A stretch of DNA of 64,000 nt from NCBI GenBank assembly GCA_038924905.1, contig JBCKUK010000002.1, positions 25,102 to 89,101 of the forward strand, in the 5' to 3' direction. This document shows, piece by piece, positions 27,134 to 35,873 of this stretch (positions within the stretch are counted from its first letter, which is position 1; the number at the start of each line of letters is the position of its first letter). Under the pieces are notes generated by a model. That model ran no database searches, was not told where the DNA came from, and saw only the letters and a list, made by a program, of their open reading frames with translations. The stretch is from JBCKUK01 sp038924905. GTDB taxonomy: Bacteria > Pseudomonadota > Gammaproteobacteria > Burkholderiales > Methylophilaceae. A program made the translations under genes and the position numbers.

Positions 27134-27191
27134 GGAAGCCCTGAATAAGTCTCCAAAGGCAATAATTCCCTCCCCCTGAAATGGGGAGGGA
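27134..27191. repeat. Palindromic repeat with conserved leader
   Basis: The leader CTGAATAAGTCTCCAAAGG and CAATAATTCC is followed by the hairpin CCCTCCCC-TGAAAT-GGGGAGGG. The same leader with small changes precedes the copy at 32.1 kb, so the mobile unit is larger than the hairpin. Confidence 0.7.
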
Positions 27192-27193
27192 GC

Positions 27194-28027
27194 TTATTTA
27201 GAGGCCTTATAGATAAACCGGCTTTTCATTTCTTCCAGATTCAACTCATGTAAAATTTGCTCCAGCCTAACTTGCGCATTTTTTCTCGGGCTATTTTTAT
27301 AGCGCGCAATAATCAGCTCGTTTTTCATCGAGTGCTCCCAACCTACCAGCTCGGTCACCGTGACCTGGTAGCCATGTGATTCCAGCTGCAGGCAGCGCAG
27401 CACATTGGTGATCTGGCTGCCGAATTCGCGGGTGTGAATCGGGTGACGCCAGATTTCAGAGAGCGGTGTTCTGGAAAATGATTCATTTTTGTGCTTGCGC
27501 AACACCTCGGCCACCTCGGCCTGGCAACATGGCACCAGCACCATGAATTTTGCCTGTTTTGCCAGGCCGAATTTAATCGCGTCGTCCGTCGCGGTATCAC
27601 AAGCATGCAAGGCAGTGACAATATCCACCTGTTCCGGCAAGGCTGGCGACTGAATCGACTGTTCCACACTCAAATGCAAAAAATCCATGCGCTTAAAACC
27701 AAGACTGGCTGCAAGTTCACGCGATTTTTGCACCAGCTCGGCGCGGGTCTCGATGCCAACAACGCGCCCGGATTGATGCGCTTTCATAAACAAATCGTAA
27801 AGGATGAAACCGAGATAGGACTTGCCTGCGCCATGATCCACCAGCACAGGGTTTTCATTCTCCGCCATCACTTCAACCAATAATGGCTCGATAAAATGGT
27901 AGAGATGATACACCTGCTTGAGCTTGCGGCGACTATCCTGATTGATCTTGCCGTCGCGCGTCAGAATATGCAGCTCTTTCAGCAGCTCAACCGACTGGTC
28001 ATGTTTAATTTCAGAAATGAGTGTCAT
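27194..28027 (-). CDS. Class I SAM-dependent methyltransferase (Methyltransf_32-like)
   Basis: 277 residues. The Rossmann motif I region reads VLVDHGAGKSYLGFILYDLF, motif II VVGIETRAELVQKSRELA, and the motif IV area has VDIVTALHACDTATDDAI. These three together resemble the GSTCD/Methyltransf_32 group, whose substrates are poorly known (RNA or protein). A Cys-Cys pair (LVPCCQAEVAE) sits near the catalytic region, as in that group. It is a single gene. Confidence 0.75.
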   Translation of the reverse strand: MTLISEIKHDQSVELLKELHILTRDGKINQDSRRKLKQVYHLYHFIEPLLVEVMAENENPVLVDHGAGKSYLGFILYDLFMKAHQSGRVVGIETRAELVQKSRELAASLGFKRMDFLHLSVEQSIQSPALPEQVDIVTALHACDTATDDAIKFGLAKQAKFMVLVPCCQAEVAEVLRKHKNESFSRTPLSEIWRHPIHTREFGSQITNVLRCLQLESHGYQVTVTELVGWEHSMKNELIIARYKNSPRKNAQVRLEQILHELNLEEMKSRFIYKASK

Positions 28028-28228
28028 AGCAATAGTTTAACTTAGCTAAATAGCCATGTCGCAATGGTAAAATGCGTTTAATGTTTTTGCGTCTCTGAAA
28101 ATTCAAAGTTCAAAGTGAAACAAGGCGCGAAAATATTTTTAACGCGCCGCATATGGGTTATATGTTAGCGATAAAAATGTTTGAGTAACGCAGTGTCACG
28201 AAGAAATTTTATTTTTGAGAGGCATAAA

Positions 28229-29146
28229 ATGGGTATTCAATGGTTTCCGGGCCATATGACTTCGGCGCGTAAGAAAGCTGCCGAAACCATGGAGTTCATT
28301 GATATCGTCATCGAAGTGCTGGATGCGCGCATACCCGAGGCCAGCCATAACCCTATGATTGAGGAGCTGCGTCTGCATCGCCAGCGCCCCAACCTAAAAA
28401 TTCTCAACAAAGCTGATCTGGCCGACCCTGCCATAACGCAGGCATGGCTTGATTATTACAACAAGCAGGAAGGCGTTAAAGCGGTCGCGCTTTCATGCAA
28501 AAAACCTGGTGACGCGGCAAAAATACCCGGCCTGTGCAAACAACTCGCTCCGCATCGCGGCACACATCTCAAGCAGCTGCGCATGATGATCATGGGCATC
28601 CCCAACGTCGGCAAATCCACACTGATGAACGCCTTGCTCAACCGCCGTATTGCCAAGGTAGGCGATGAGCCTGCCGTGACCAAATCGCAGCAACGCTTTG
28701 AGCTTGACGCCACCATGAGCATTACCGATACACCGGGACTCATGTGGCCGAAAATCCAGCATGAGAGTGATGGCTACATGCTGGCTGCCAGCCATGCCAT
28801 TGGCCGCAATGCGGTGATTGATGAAGAAGTGGCGGTATTTTTGGCGGATATTTTATTAAAGCGCTATCCCACTCTGCTGAATGTTCGCTATAAAATAGAT
28901 GTCAGTAACATGGATGCGGTGGATGTACTGGAGGCGATTGCCAAACGACGCGGCTTCAAGCTCAAGGGTGGCGAAGCTGATAAGGAAAAAGTTGCGATGG
29001 CTTTTCTGGTGGATTACCGCTCTGGAGCCTTGGGTCGTGTAAGCCTGGAAACGCCTGAAACACGACAAGCAATGATAGAAGCGGCCAAACCATTAAGACC
29101 AGAAGCAAATGCAACTGAACCAGCCGATACTGAATATCTCGATTAG
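28229..29146 (+). CDS. ylqF: Ribosome biogenesis GTPase YlqF/RbgA
   Basis: 305 residues with circularly permuted GTPase motifs in the order G4 (NKADLAD, ~residue 60), G1 (GIPNVGKSTLMNAL, ~130) and G3 (DTPGLMWP, ~185), which defines the YlqF/YawG group. It acts in late 50S subunit assembly. The frame is open back to 28181, but ATG 28229 (MGIQWFPGHM) is the family start and has GAGAGG eight bases upstream. Confidence 0.92.
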   Translation: MGIQWFPGHMTSARKKAAETMEFIDIVIEVLDARIPEASHNPMIEELRLHRQRPNLKILNKADLADPAITQAWLDYYNKQEGVKAVALSCKKPGDAAKIPGLCKQLAPHRGTHLKQLRMMIMGIPNVGKSTLMNALLNRRIAKVGDEPAVTKSQQRFELDATMSITDTPGLMWPKIQHESDGYMLAASHAIGRNAVIDEEVAVFLADILLKRYPTLLNVRYKIDVSNMDAVDVLEAIAKRRGFKLKGGEADKEKVAMAFLVDYRSGALGRVSLETPETRQAMIEAAKPLRPEANATEPADTEYLD

Positions 29147-29348
29147 AATTGACTTAACTCTCAACCATTCTACTTATGACAACCCCCAAAAATATTGGTA
29201 AATACGCCTCTGTTGAATTTTGAGTGGGTAACATAGCGATTCCTGTTGTTACTGAGACTGAACGCCATGACTGAAAAACTGTTTGAAACGGCTGGCATTT
29301 ACCAACACCGAGCTGGCATCGCTGGTCGCTTAGGCTGGAAATTATTTG

Positions 29349-30386
29349 ATGGATTATCGTCGACTCGGCTCCAGTGATCTTGACGTTTCGGCTATTTGCC
29401 TCGGCACCATGACTTATGGTCAGCAAAATACCGAGGCAGAAGCCCACGCACAGCTGGATTACGCTTTTGCACATGGCATTAATTTCATCGACACCGCCAA
29501 GATGTACCCGGTGCCGCCCAAGGCAGAAACATGTAGCCGCACCGAAACCATTATAGGCAGCTGGCTTCAAAAGCAGCCACGCGACAAGGTGATTCTGGCC
29601 ACCAAGGTCACCGGCCCGCGCCGCGCCATGCAGTGGATACGCGGCGGACCTGCGTCTCTCAACCGCGAGAATATACGTACTGCAATTGAAGGCTCATTAG
29701 CGCGTCTGCAAACCGATTATATTGATCTCTACCAATTGCATTGGCCGGAACGCAATGTGCCAATGTTTGGCCAATACCTATTCGATCCCGGCCAGGAAAA
29801 AGAATGGGTGTCCATCCATGAGCAACTGGAAGCCTTGGGCGATCTGGTGCAGCAAGGCAAGGTGCGCTACGTCGGGCTATCCAATGAGCAGCCCTGGGGT
29901 ATTATGGAATTTTTGCGCATCGCCAAAGAACACAATCTGCCGCGCATCGCCTCTGTCCAGAACTGCTACAACCTTATCAATCGCTGGTTTGAGTTTGGTT
30001 TAACTGAAATTATCTACCGCGAAAAATTGAGCCTGCTGGCCTACTCGCCGCTCGCCTTTGGGCATCTTTCTGCCAAATACCGGAACAATCCACCAGCAGA
30101 AGGTCGCGCCACTTTGTTTCAAGGCTTTGCCCAGCGCTACGATAAACCCAATGTAACACCCGCCGTAGAGGCCTATGCCAAGCTCGCGCAGAAGCACAAT
30201 CTATCGCCCGCGCAATTGGCATTGTCATTTGTCTGCCATCGCTGGTTTGTGACAAGCACCATCATTGGCGCCACCAGCATGAAGCAGTTTGAAGAAAATA
30301 TTGCTGCCTGGGATAAGCCACTACCTGATGAAATTCTTGCCGAGATAGAGGCCATACACCTGCGTTATATGAATCCGGCGCCTTGA
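29349..30386 (+). CDS. NADP(H)-dependent aldo-keto reductase (Tas-like)
   Basis: 345 residues forming a TIM barrel. It opens YRRLGSSDLDVSAICLGTMT, has the catalytic Asp/Tyr in FIDTAKMYPVP, an H in LYQLHWPERNVP and the cofactor-binding end STIIGATSMKQFEENIAAW. The pattern matches E. coli Tas (AKR11-12 type). The physiological substrate is unknown. The 200 bp upstream hold no recognisable gene. It ends five bases before the convergent dhaK stop. Confidence 0.88.
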   Translation: MDYRRLGSSDLDVSAICLGTMTYGQQNTEAEAHAQLDYAFAHGINFIDTAKMYPVPPKAETCSRTETIIGSWLQKQPRDKVILATKVTGPRRAMQWIRGGPASLNRENIRTAIEGSLARLQTDYIDLYQLHWPERNVPMFGQYLFDPGQEKEWVSIHEQLEALGDLVQQGKVRYVGLSNEQPWGIMEFLRIAKEHNLPRIASVQNCYNLINRWFEFGLTEIIYREKLSLLAYSPLAFGHLSAKYRNNPPAEGRATLFQGFAQRYDKPNVTPAVEAYAKLAQKHNLSPAQLALSFVCHRWFVTSTIIGATSMKQFEENIAAWDKPLPDEILAEIEAIHLRYMNPAP

Positions 30387-30391
30387 TCTAA

Positions 30392-31396
30392 TCACTTACC
30401 CCAGCGCAAGGCTGGTGTGTGTACGGGGCTGTCCCAGTGCTTGCGGATTTCGTCATCCAGCAAACAAACAGTGATTGACGCACCAGCCATCTCCAGTGAT
30501 GTGGTGTAGTTGCCCACCAGCGAACGGCTAACGGTAATGCCTTGCCGCTCAAGCAAACGTGCAGCAGTGTTGTAGAGCAGGTACAACTCCATCAGCGGTG
30601 TACCGCCAAAGCCGTTAATCAGCAGCAGCACTTCGCCGCCCTTATCTGGCCTTACAGCCCTGGCTTTAAAATCTTCCAGAATAGCGGCAACCAAGTCAGT
30701 CACAATTTCATCGGCTGGCCGCATGGCCTCGCGGCGGCGGCCCGGTTCACCGTGGATGCCAACACCCATTTCCAGCTCGTTATCGCCAATATCAAAAGTT
30801 GGTCTGCCCGCAGCAGGCACGGTACAACTTGTCAGCGCCACTCCCATGGAAGCGGTATGGGTGTTGACCTTGTCGCCAAGCGCCTGGCAGGCGGCAAGAT
30901 CAGCGCCGGTTTCGGCCAGACTGCCGACCACTTTCTCAACGATGACAGTGCCCGCCACACCGCGCCTGCCCGTGGTGTAGGTGGAGTTTTCCACTGCCAC
31001 GTCGTCGCTGGTCATTACGGTCGCGTGTCCAAACTGCAGCATCTCGGCAGCCATCTCAAAATTCATCACATCGCCCGCGTAATTCTTGACGATGAACAGT
31101 ATGCCTTTGCCACTATGCACTTCCTCGGCAGCAGCCAGCATCTGGTCTGGCGTAGGCGAGGTAAACACATGCCCCGGACAGGCGGCATCCAGCATACCGT
31201 AGCCAATATAGCCTGCATGTAAAGGCTCATGGCCGGAACCGCCGCCGGAAATCAGCGCGACTTTATTCTTTGATTTTTGTGCGCGGTACACGTAGTTGGG
31301 GTCCAGATGCAAACTGACCAGATCATGATGCGCAGCAGCAAACCCGGACAGGCTTTCTGCAAGCAGATTATCAACGTTATTAATGAATTTTTTCAC
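30392..31396 (-). CDS. dhaK: Dihydroxyacetone kinase subunit DhaK
   Basis: 334 residues. The substrate-binding histidine lies in VGIHGEPGRRREAM, and the N-terminal GGGSGHEPLHAGYIGYGMLD is the family signature. DhaK binds dihydroxyacetone covalently and accepts phosphate via DhaL. Start is GTG 31396 with GAAGGAGA upstream. It is encoded just after dhaL (30-bp gap), order dhaL-dhaK on the minus strand. No DhaM phosphotransfer protein is near. Confidence 0.92.
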   Translation of the reverse strand: MKKFINNVDNLLAESLSGFAAAHHDLVSLHLDPNYVYRAQKSKNKVALISGGGSGHEPLHAGYIGYGMLDAACPGHVFTSPTPDQMLAAAEEVHSGKGILFIVKNYAGDVMNFEMAAEMLQFGHATVMTSDDVAVENSTYTTGRRGVAGTVIVEKVVGSLAETGADLAACQALGDKVNTHTASMGVALTSCTVPAAGRPTFDIGDNELEMGVGIHGEPGRRREAMRPADEIVTDLVAAILEDFKARAVRPDKGGEVLLLINGFGGTPLMELYLLYNTAARLLERQGITVSRSLVGNYTTSLEMAGASITVCLLDDEIRKHWDSPVHTPALRWGK

Positions 31397-31426
31397 GAGC
31401 TCTCCTTCTATTTATTTTTGACCGCT

Positions 31427-32059
31427 TTACTTTTTAGACAGTACCAAATCACACACCGCATTGATCATCACCTGACTGCTCTTGGCACCAGCATCTATAT
31501 GGCCGATAGCCCGCTCACCCAGCCCAGCCGCGCGGCCTTTGGTTGCCACCATATCCCTGGTAGAAAGCATACCCTGCTCGGCTGCTTGTTTAAGCGCATC
31601 AAACAGGGCTTTACGCTCAACGCCCTGGCTGGCGAGTTTGGTAAAAGTCTGGGCTACCGGAATCAGGGTATCGAGCATGGTTTTCTCGCCCAAGTCTGCT
31701 TTGCCGCGACTCTTGATTGCCTCGACCCCGGCGGCAAAGGCAGCGGCAATTTTGGGCAGCGTATCTCCGCCATTTTCCTTGACCGTTTTTCCCATCGCCA
31801 TAAAAAAGCTGCCAAATAACGGCCCGGCAGCACCGCCGATGGTAGATAGCAGCTTCATGCCAATGCGATTGAGCGCTACGTCCGGCGTTAGGCTAGCTAG
31901 CTCGTCATGTATGCCAACAATGACAGCGCTACCGCGAGTGATGTTGATGTAATGGTCGCCATCGCCGATGGCACGGTCCAAAGACTCTATTTCGGATTCA
32001 CGGGAAAGCAGGGCGGTATTGACTGCCTTGACCGCCTCCAGAATAAATTCAGTTTTCAT
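31427..32059 (-). CDS. dhaL: Dihydroxyacetone kinase subunit DhaL
   Basis: 210 residues, the normal DhaL size. The nucleotide/Mg site is IGDGDHYINITRG (E. coli has IGDADHGLNMNRG), and family motifs LLSTIGGAAGPLFGSFF and SRGKADLGEKTM are intact, as is GLGERAIGHIDAGAKSS near the end. In PTS systems DhaL keeps a bound ADP that is rephosphorylated by DhaM. Start ATG 32059 follows AGGAAAGTAG. Confidence 0.9.
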   Translation of the reverse strand: MKTEFILEAVKAVNTALLSRESEIESLDRAIGDGDHYINITRGSAVIVGIHDELASLTPDVALNRIGMKLLSTIGGAAGPLFGSFFMAMGKTVKENGGDTLPKIAAAFAAGVEAIKSRGKADLGEKTMLDTLIPVAQTFTKLASQGVERKALFDALKQAAEQGMLSTRDMVATKGRAAGLGERAIGHIDAGAKSSQVMINAVCDLVLSKK

Positions 32060-32093
32060 CTACTTTCCTGAGTCACAAAAGAGCCTGTCTTAA

Positions 32094-32276
32094 AGAACCT
32101 CTGAATAAATCTCCAAAGCAATAATTCCTTCCCCCCTCGGGGGGGGGGGGGGGGGTGAAGTGTATCAAAAATTTGCGGCACTACACCCTCACACTATTAC
32201 CGACCCCCACCCTAGCCCTCCCCCTAAAATGGGGAGGGTACTTAATCGGCAGCTTCCCCTGAAATGGGAAGGCTCC
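32094..32276. repeat. Repeat cluster with a G17 run
   Basis: This intergenic stretch has the same leader as the 27.1-kb copy (CTGAATAAATCTCCAAAGC), then TTCCCCCC-TC followed by 17 consecutive G (32139-32155). It continues with CCCTCCCCCTAAAATGGGGA and CTTCCCCTGAAATGGGAAGG. No ORF. The G run occupies the place of the second hairpin arm and may be an expanded or misread copy. Confidence 0.7.
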
Positions 32277-32732
32277 TTAAATTGTTAACCAATCCCGAAT
32301 CAAAGCCGCCTGCCCACAGTAATCGCCATTCTCATCCAGCAGATTCCATACGGTGGCGTTGTGTATGGTGAAGCGTTTGCCGCCCTTGGCGATACGCACA
32401 CCTGAGTAGTCGTCCACATAGCCATGACGCTCTACCCGCTCTAACAGCCTTGCCCGCTCTGCCATATCCATCTCCTCCGCCGAATGGCGCGAAGGCAATT
32501 GGGTAATTTCTTCCCAAGTCATGCCAAACAATTGTAGCGCTTTATGGTTGGCGTAGTTGAACACGGGGTCAGGCTGTGTATCATGCGAAGCAACAGCAAA
32601 CGGCGCGGCCATGAGCAAGTGCAAAGCTTGTGGTGAATCTGGCGCCGCATCAACCAGCTGCAAGCCCATCCAATGCTGATAACTGGCGCAGAGGATGCGC
32701 GTCTGGCGCGCCAAAAAGACCGAGTCCGGCAT
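32277..32732 (-). CDS. MEKHLA-domain (PAS-like) protein
   Basis: 151 residues covering the whole MEKHLA domain, a PAS-like sensory fold first named from plant HD-ZIP III proteins and also found alone in bacteria. Recognisable parts are FAVASHDTQPDPVFNYANHK, ALQLFGMTWEEITQLPSRHSA and KGGKRFTIHNATVWNLLD. No output domain is attached. It follows the ferredoxin-NADP reductase gene by seven bases on the same strand, so a redox or light-related link is possible but unproven. Confidence 0.85.
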   Translation of the reverse strand: MPDSVFLARQTRILCASYQHWMGLQLVDAAPDSPQALHLLMAAPFAVASHDTQPDPVFNYANHKALQLFGMTWEEITQLPSRHSAEEMDMAERARLLERVERHGYVDDYSGVRIAKGGKRFTIHNATVWNLLDENGDYCGQAALIRDWLTI

Positions 32733-32739
32733 GAAAATG

Positions 32740-33483
32740 TCACCAGTAATTTTCTACCGTTATCTGGCCCGGGTCTTTGCGTCTATGCTTTTTCAGGCCA
32801 CGTTCAATCAGCACATTGGTGGTATCTGCTACCATCTGCGGATTGCCGCACAGCATAATCTGGCTATCGGCTGCGCTGAATTTTATACCTGCACGCGCCT
32901 CCAGATGGCCATCAATGATAGCTTGAGGAATACGCCCCGGCATGGCGAAATCAGAAGGCTCACGACTGATGAAGGGGATAAATACAAACTTATCCAGATG
33001 CTTGGCGCATATATGCTCTATGCGCTCCTGATAACTCAGTTCGGATAAATTGCGTACGGCGTAAACCAATGTCACTTGCTCAAAACGCTCCCACGGCTTT
33101 TCTGTGCCCAGAATCGAAAGAAAAGGCCCGACCCCAGTACCGGTGGCCATGAGCCACAAATGGCGGGCAGACGGAACTTCATCGAGAATCATAAAGCCAT
33201 TGGCACGCGGCGCGGCCAAAATGGAATCGCCCGGCCTGAGTTTAACCAGATGAGAAGTCAGCGGGCCGTCGGGCACTGCAATGTAGTAAAACTCCAGCGG
33301 CTGGCTATAGGGCGGGTTCACCAGTGAATAGGGCCGCACGATGATTCCACCGTTAACTTCCAGGCCTATCTTGGTGAACTGCCCGGCTTCATACGGCGCG
33401 ATCTCTGACTCCACATAAAGCGTGTGCAGGGTTTCATTCCATTGCTTGTGCTCAACTACTTTTCCGCTATTCCAGGCCGCCAT
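32740..33483 (-). CDS. fpr: Ferredoxin--NADP(+) reductase
   Basis: 247 residues, the length of bacterial class I FPRs. FAD site in RPYSLVNPPYS, NADP site in GTGVGPFLSILGTEKPW, and the C-terminal end HRRKDPGQITVENYW has the aromatic terminus that stacks on the flavin. It moves electrons between NADPH and ferredoxin or flavodoxin, for anabolic reactions and oxidative-stress repair. It is the last chromosomal core gene before the integrated element. Confidence 0.92.
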   Translation of the reverse strand: MAAWNSGKVVEHKQWNETLHTLYVESEIAPYEAGQFTKIGLEVNGGIIVRPYSLVNPPYSQPLEFYYIAVPDGPLTSHLVKLRPGDSILAAPRANGFMILDEVPSARHLWLMATGTGVGPFLSILGTEKPWERFEQVTLVYAVRNLSELSYQERIEHICAKHLDKFVFIPFISREPSDFAMPGRIPQAIIDGHLEARAGIKFSAADSQIMLCGNPQMVADTTNVLIERGLKKHRRKDPGQITVENYW

Positions 33484-33522
33484 ATTTTATTCTCTCAGTT
33501 TCTGTAATGATGTTTCCGCATG

Positions 33523-33570
33523 TGGTGCCCACGACACGAATCGAACGTGTGACCTACCCCTTAGGAGGGG
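33523..33570 (-). tRNA. 3' fragment of tRNA-Arg(CCT): left attachment site of an integrated element
   Basis: On the minus strand: anticodon stem CCCC, loop CTCCTAA with anticodon CCT, stem GGGG, variable loop, T arm ACACG-TTCGATT-CGTGT, acceptor 3' strand and CCA (ending GGGCACCA). The D arm and 5' acceptor strand are missing to the right, where unrelated sequence follows. Displaced 3' tRNA ends next to an integrase gene are what integration at tRNA genes leaves behind. The intact tRNA would be expected at the right end of the element but is not in this window. Confidence 0.85.
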
Positions 33571-33697
33571 GCTATTTATCGGGTTTATTGGTGTTGATTG
33601 ATATTCATAAAATAACATCATTCTATCAAATTCAAGTAGTTATCTGTTTTTCCCCTGTTTGTTGCGTTGATAACTATTCCGCTATATACTGCAATTG

Positions 33698-33718
33698 TGG
33701 TTACAAACTGGTTACAAA
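33698..33718 (+). promoter_or_regulatory. Direct repeat upstream of the integrase gene
   Basis: TGGTTACAAA occurs at 33698-33707 and 33709-33718, an 11-base period placing both on one DNA face. It lies just after a TATACT (33685-33690) and 15 bases before the integrase ATG. It could be an integrase arm site or an operator. Confidence 0.35.
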
Positions 33719-33732
33719 TTCAAAGGGGCAAC

Positions 33733-35109
33733 ATGGCAAAGGTGAAAACGATAGTCAAAGCGGTGAAGGTGAAATTATCCGCCGGGCGTATAGTATCTCA
33801 TCGGTGCCCCGATGGTAAAGCGCAAGCCTTTCTATGGTGCGAAGAAGTGCCGGGCTTGGCCGTTCGCGCTACGGCCGGTTCAAGCCGCAAGTGCTACACA
33901 TTCCAGTCCAAGGTTAACGGTAAATCCATGCGCACCACAATCGGGGACGTTAGCGTGTGGGGCATTGCCGCTGCGAAAGATGAAGCCCGCCGCCTGCAAG
34001 TGCTGATAGACAGCGGCAACGACCCGCGCCAAGTGAAGGCCGATAAAGCCGCCGCCAAGGATGCCGCCCAAGCCGAACAGGAAGCGCAACAAGCTCGTGA
34101 AACTGTGACAGTGGGCGAAGCGTGGCAGGCATATATTAAAGAGCGTAGCGCGGCCATGAGTGACGGCAAGCCGGTACCGGTATGGGGTGACAGGCACAAA
34201 AAGCATCATGCCTACTTTCTGCAAGCCGGTGGAGAAAAGCGCACCCGTGGCCGCCGACCCGGTGAACCGGCAAAAACCCGCCCCGGCATTCTGGTGTCAC
34301 TGATGACCATGCGCCTGATTGACCTTGATGAAAAGGCCATTGCTGCATGGGTAGAAAAAGAATCCGCCCGCGCACCCACCATGACCAGCCATGCCTTCCG
34401 CTTCCTTCGTGCATTCATGACGTGGTGCGCCAAGCAAGATGCGTATTCCGCCGCCGTTCATGCTGATGCGTGCCAGTCCGATGCAGTGAAAAATAAAGTG
34501 CAAAAACCGCAAGTGAAGAAAAACGACAGCCTGCGCAAAGCACAATTGCGCCCTTGGTTTGAAGAGATGCGAAAGATAGGCAACCCCGTTATATCTGCCT
34601 ACCTGCAAAGCCTGTTGCTGACCGGCGCACGCCGCAATGAACTGGCTGCGCTACGTTGGGCTGATGTGGATTTTCGGTGGAAGAGTTTAACCATCCGCGA
34701 CAAGGTGGAAGGCGAGCGCACCATACCGCTAACGCCTTTTGTGGAGCATTTAATATCTGCCTTGCCGCGCCGCAATGGGTTTGTATTCAGCAGCCGCACA
34801 GCAGCATCAGGAAGGCTTGAGGAGCCGCGCAATCCTCACAACAAGGCACTGGCCGCCGCCGCGCTTCCTGCCGTGTCCCTGCATGATTTACGCCGTTCCT
34901 TTAGCACCCTGTCGGAGTGGGTGGAATGCCCCGTTGGGGTGGCTGCGCAAATCATGGGACACAAGCCGAGCGCGATTGCCGAGAAACACTACATACAGCG
35001 GGAACTCGACTTGCTGCACTTGTGGCACGTCAAAATAGAAGCGTGGATATTGGAACAGGCAGGCATTCAGTTTGTGCCAGTGCAAGCCGGGCTGCGGGCA
35101 GTGAACTAA
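33733..35109 (+). CDS. int: Tyrosine integrase of a tRNA-integrating element
   Basis: 458 residues from ATG 33733, chosen for its AAGGGG ribosome site seven bases upstream (the frame is open to 33667). The N-terminal DUF4102-like arm-binding domain (KSMRTTIGDVSVWGIAAA), a SAM-like core-binding domain and a C-terminal catalytic domain are present. Catalytic residues: Arg in LLTGARRNELAALRW, HxxR in LHDLRRSFSTL, His in IMGHKPSA and Tyr in AEKHYIQRELD. It belongs to the P4-like integrases that use tRNA 3' ends, and it faces away from the tRNA-Arg fragment. Confidence 0.93.
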   Translation: MAKVKTIVKAVKVKLSAGRIVSHRCPDGKAQAFLWCEEVPGLAVRATAGSSRKCYTFQSKVNGKSMRTTIGDVSVWGIAAAKDEARRLQVLIDSGNDPRQVKADKAAAKDAAQAEQEAQQARETVTVGEAWQAYIKERSAAMSDGKPVPVWGDRHKKHHAYFLQAGGEKRTRGRRPGEPAKTRPGILVSLMTMRLIDLDEKAIAAWVEKESARAPTMTSHAFRFLRAFMTWCAKQDAYSAAVHADACQSDAVKNKVQKPQVKKNDSLRKAQLRPWFEEMRKIGNPVISAYLQSLLLTGARRNELAALRWADVDFRWKSLTIRDKVEGERTIPLTPFVEHLISALPRRNGFVFSSRTAASGRLEEPRNPHNKALAAAALPAVSLHDLRRSFSTLSEWVECPVGVAAQIMGHKPSAIAEKHYIQRELDLLHLWHVKIEAWILEQAGIQFVPVQAGLRAVN

Positions 35110-35141
35110 ATTATCTTGAGCCTATCTACTTGTAACGTATA

Positions 35142-35477
35142 ATGCACAGCATGTACACTGTTGACGACTACCTGACCGATGACGGCCACGACCCCTTCAA
35201 GGAATGGCTGGCAGACTTGGCAGACCGTCAAGCCCGTGCGCGTGTACTGGTACGAGTGCAACGCATGGCCGCCGGAAACTTCGGTGACTGCAAGCCTGTT
35301 GCCGATGGTGTTTGGGAGCTGCGCATTGACCATGGCGCGGGTTATCGTGTGTATTACGCCAAGGCGGGTAAAAAGCTGCTGCTGATTCTGGCGGGTGGCG
35401 ATAAACGCAAGCAACAGGCCGATATTGAAACGGCATTGGAATTCTGGAAGAACTGGAACAGGAGAAACAAGACATGA
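35142..35477 (+). CDS. RelE/HigB-type toxin (Gp49-like addiction module killer)
   Basis: 111 residues with the core DPFKEWLADLADRQARARVL, VWELRIDHGAGYRVYYAKAG and LLLILAGGDKRKQQADI typical of the PF05973 branch of RelE/ParE toxins, which cleave mRNA on the ribosome. The antitoxin gene follows with a four-base overlap: toxin first, antitoxin second, as in HigBA. It likely stabilises the integrated element. ATG 35151 is an alternative start. Confidence 0.85.
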   Translation: MHSMYTVDDYLTDDGHDPFKEWLADLADRQARARVLVRVQRMAAGNFGDCKPVADGVWELRIDHGAGYRVYYAKAGKKLLLILAGGDKRKQQADIETALEFWKNWNRRNKT

Positions 35478-35776
35478 GAAAAGCATCCCGCCCCCATGAC
35501 GATGCAGTGGTGGAACTACTGCGCGAAGACTCTGCCTTTGCAGACGAATACCTGTCCGCCGCACTGGATGAAGCAGACCAACCCGGCGGGCGTGAAGCGC
35601 TACTGGCGGCTCTTCGACATATAGCCGAAGCGCAAGGCATGGCCGCCGTGGCAGAACGTGCTGGCATGCCGCGTGAAAGCCTCTACCGTGCGCTATCGCC
35701 CAAAGGCAACCCGACCATTAAAACCCTGCTGGCCGTGGTCAATGGGGCTGGTTTGAAATTGTCGGTGCATAGATAA
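35474..35776 (+). CDS. HigA-like antitoxin with helix-turn-helix
   Basis: 100 residues. The C-terminal half is an XRE-like DNA-binding domain: MAAVAERAGMPRESLYRALS, then GNPTIKTLLAVVNGAGLKLS. The N-terminal part (DDAVVELLREDSAFADEYLS) is the antitoxin segment of the putative addiction-module antidote family. It overlaps the toxin gene (ATGA), so the two are co-translated; the pair probably represses its own promoter. Confidence 0.85.
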   Translation: MRKASRPHDDAVVELLREDSAFADEYLSAALDEADQPGGREALLAALRHIAEAQGMAAVAERAGMPRESLYRALSPKGNPTIKTLLAVVNGAGLKLSVHR

Positions 35777-35873
35777 CGAGTTAAGCGCCAGTCTAGTCTT
35801 AGCGGACAAAAAGCGGGAAACTTTCACCCGCCTGGCTGGTGCCCTAAACGAGAGACGCTCAAGGAAGAGTGCT

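Noticed and set aside
33484..33600. Complete tRNA gene next to fpr
   Set aside because: Only 48 bases from the anticodon stem to CCA fit; no D arm or 5' acceptor strand follows on either side.
35197..35667. 156-codon minus-strand ORF over the toxin-antitoxin pair
   Set aside because: Composition shadow of GC-rich coding DNA; the plus-strand pair has family motifs and overlapping stop/start.
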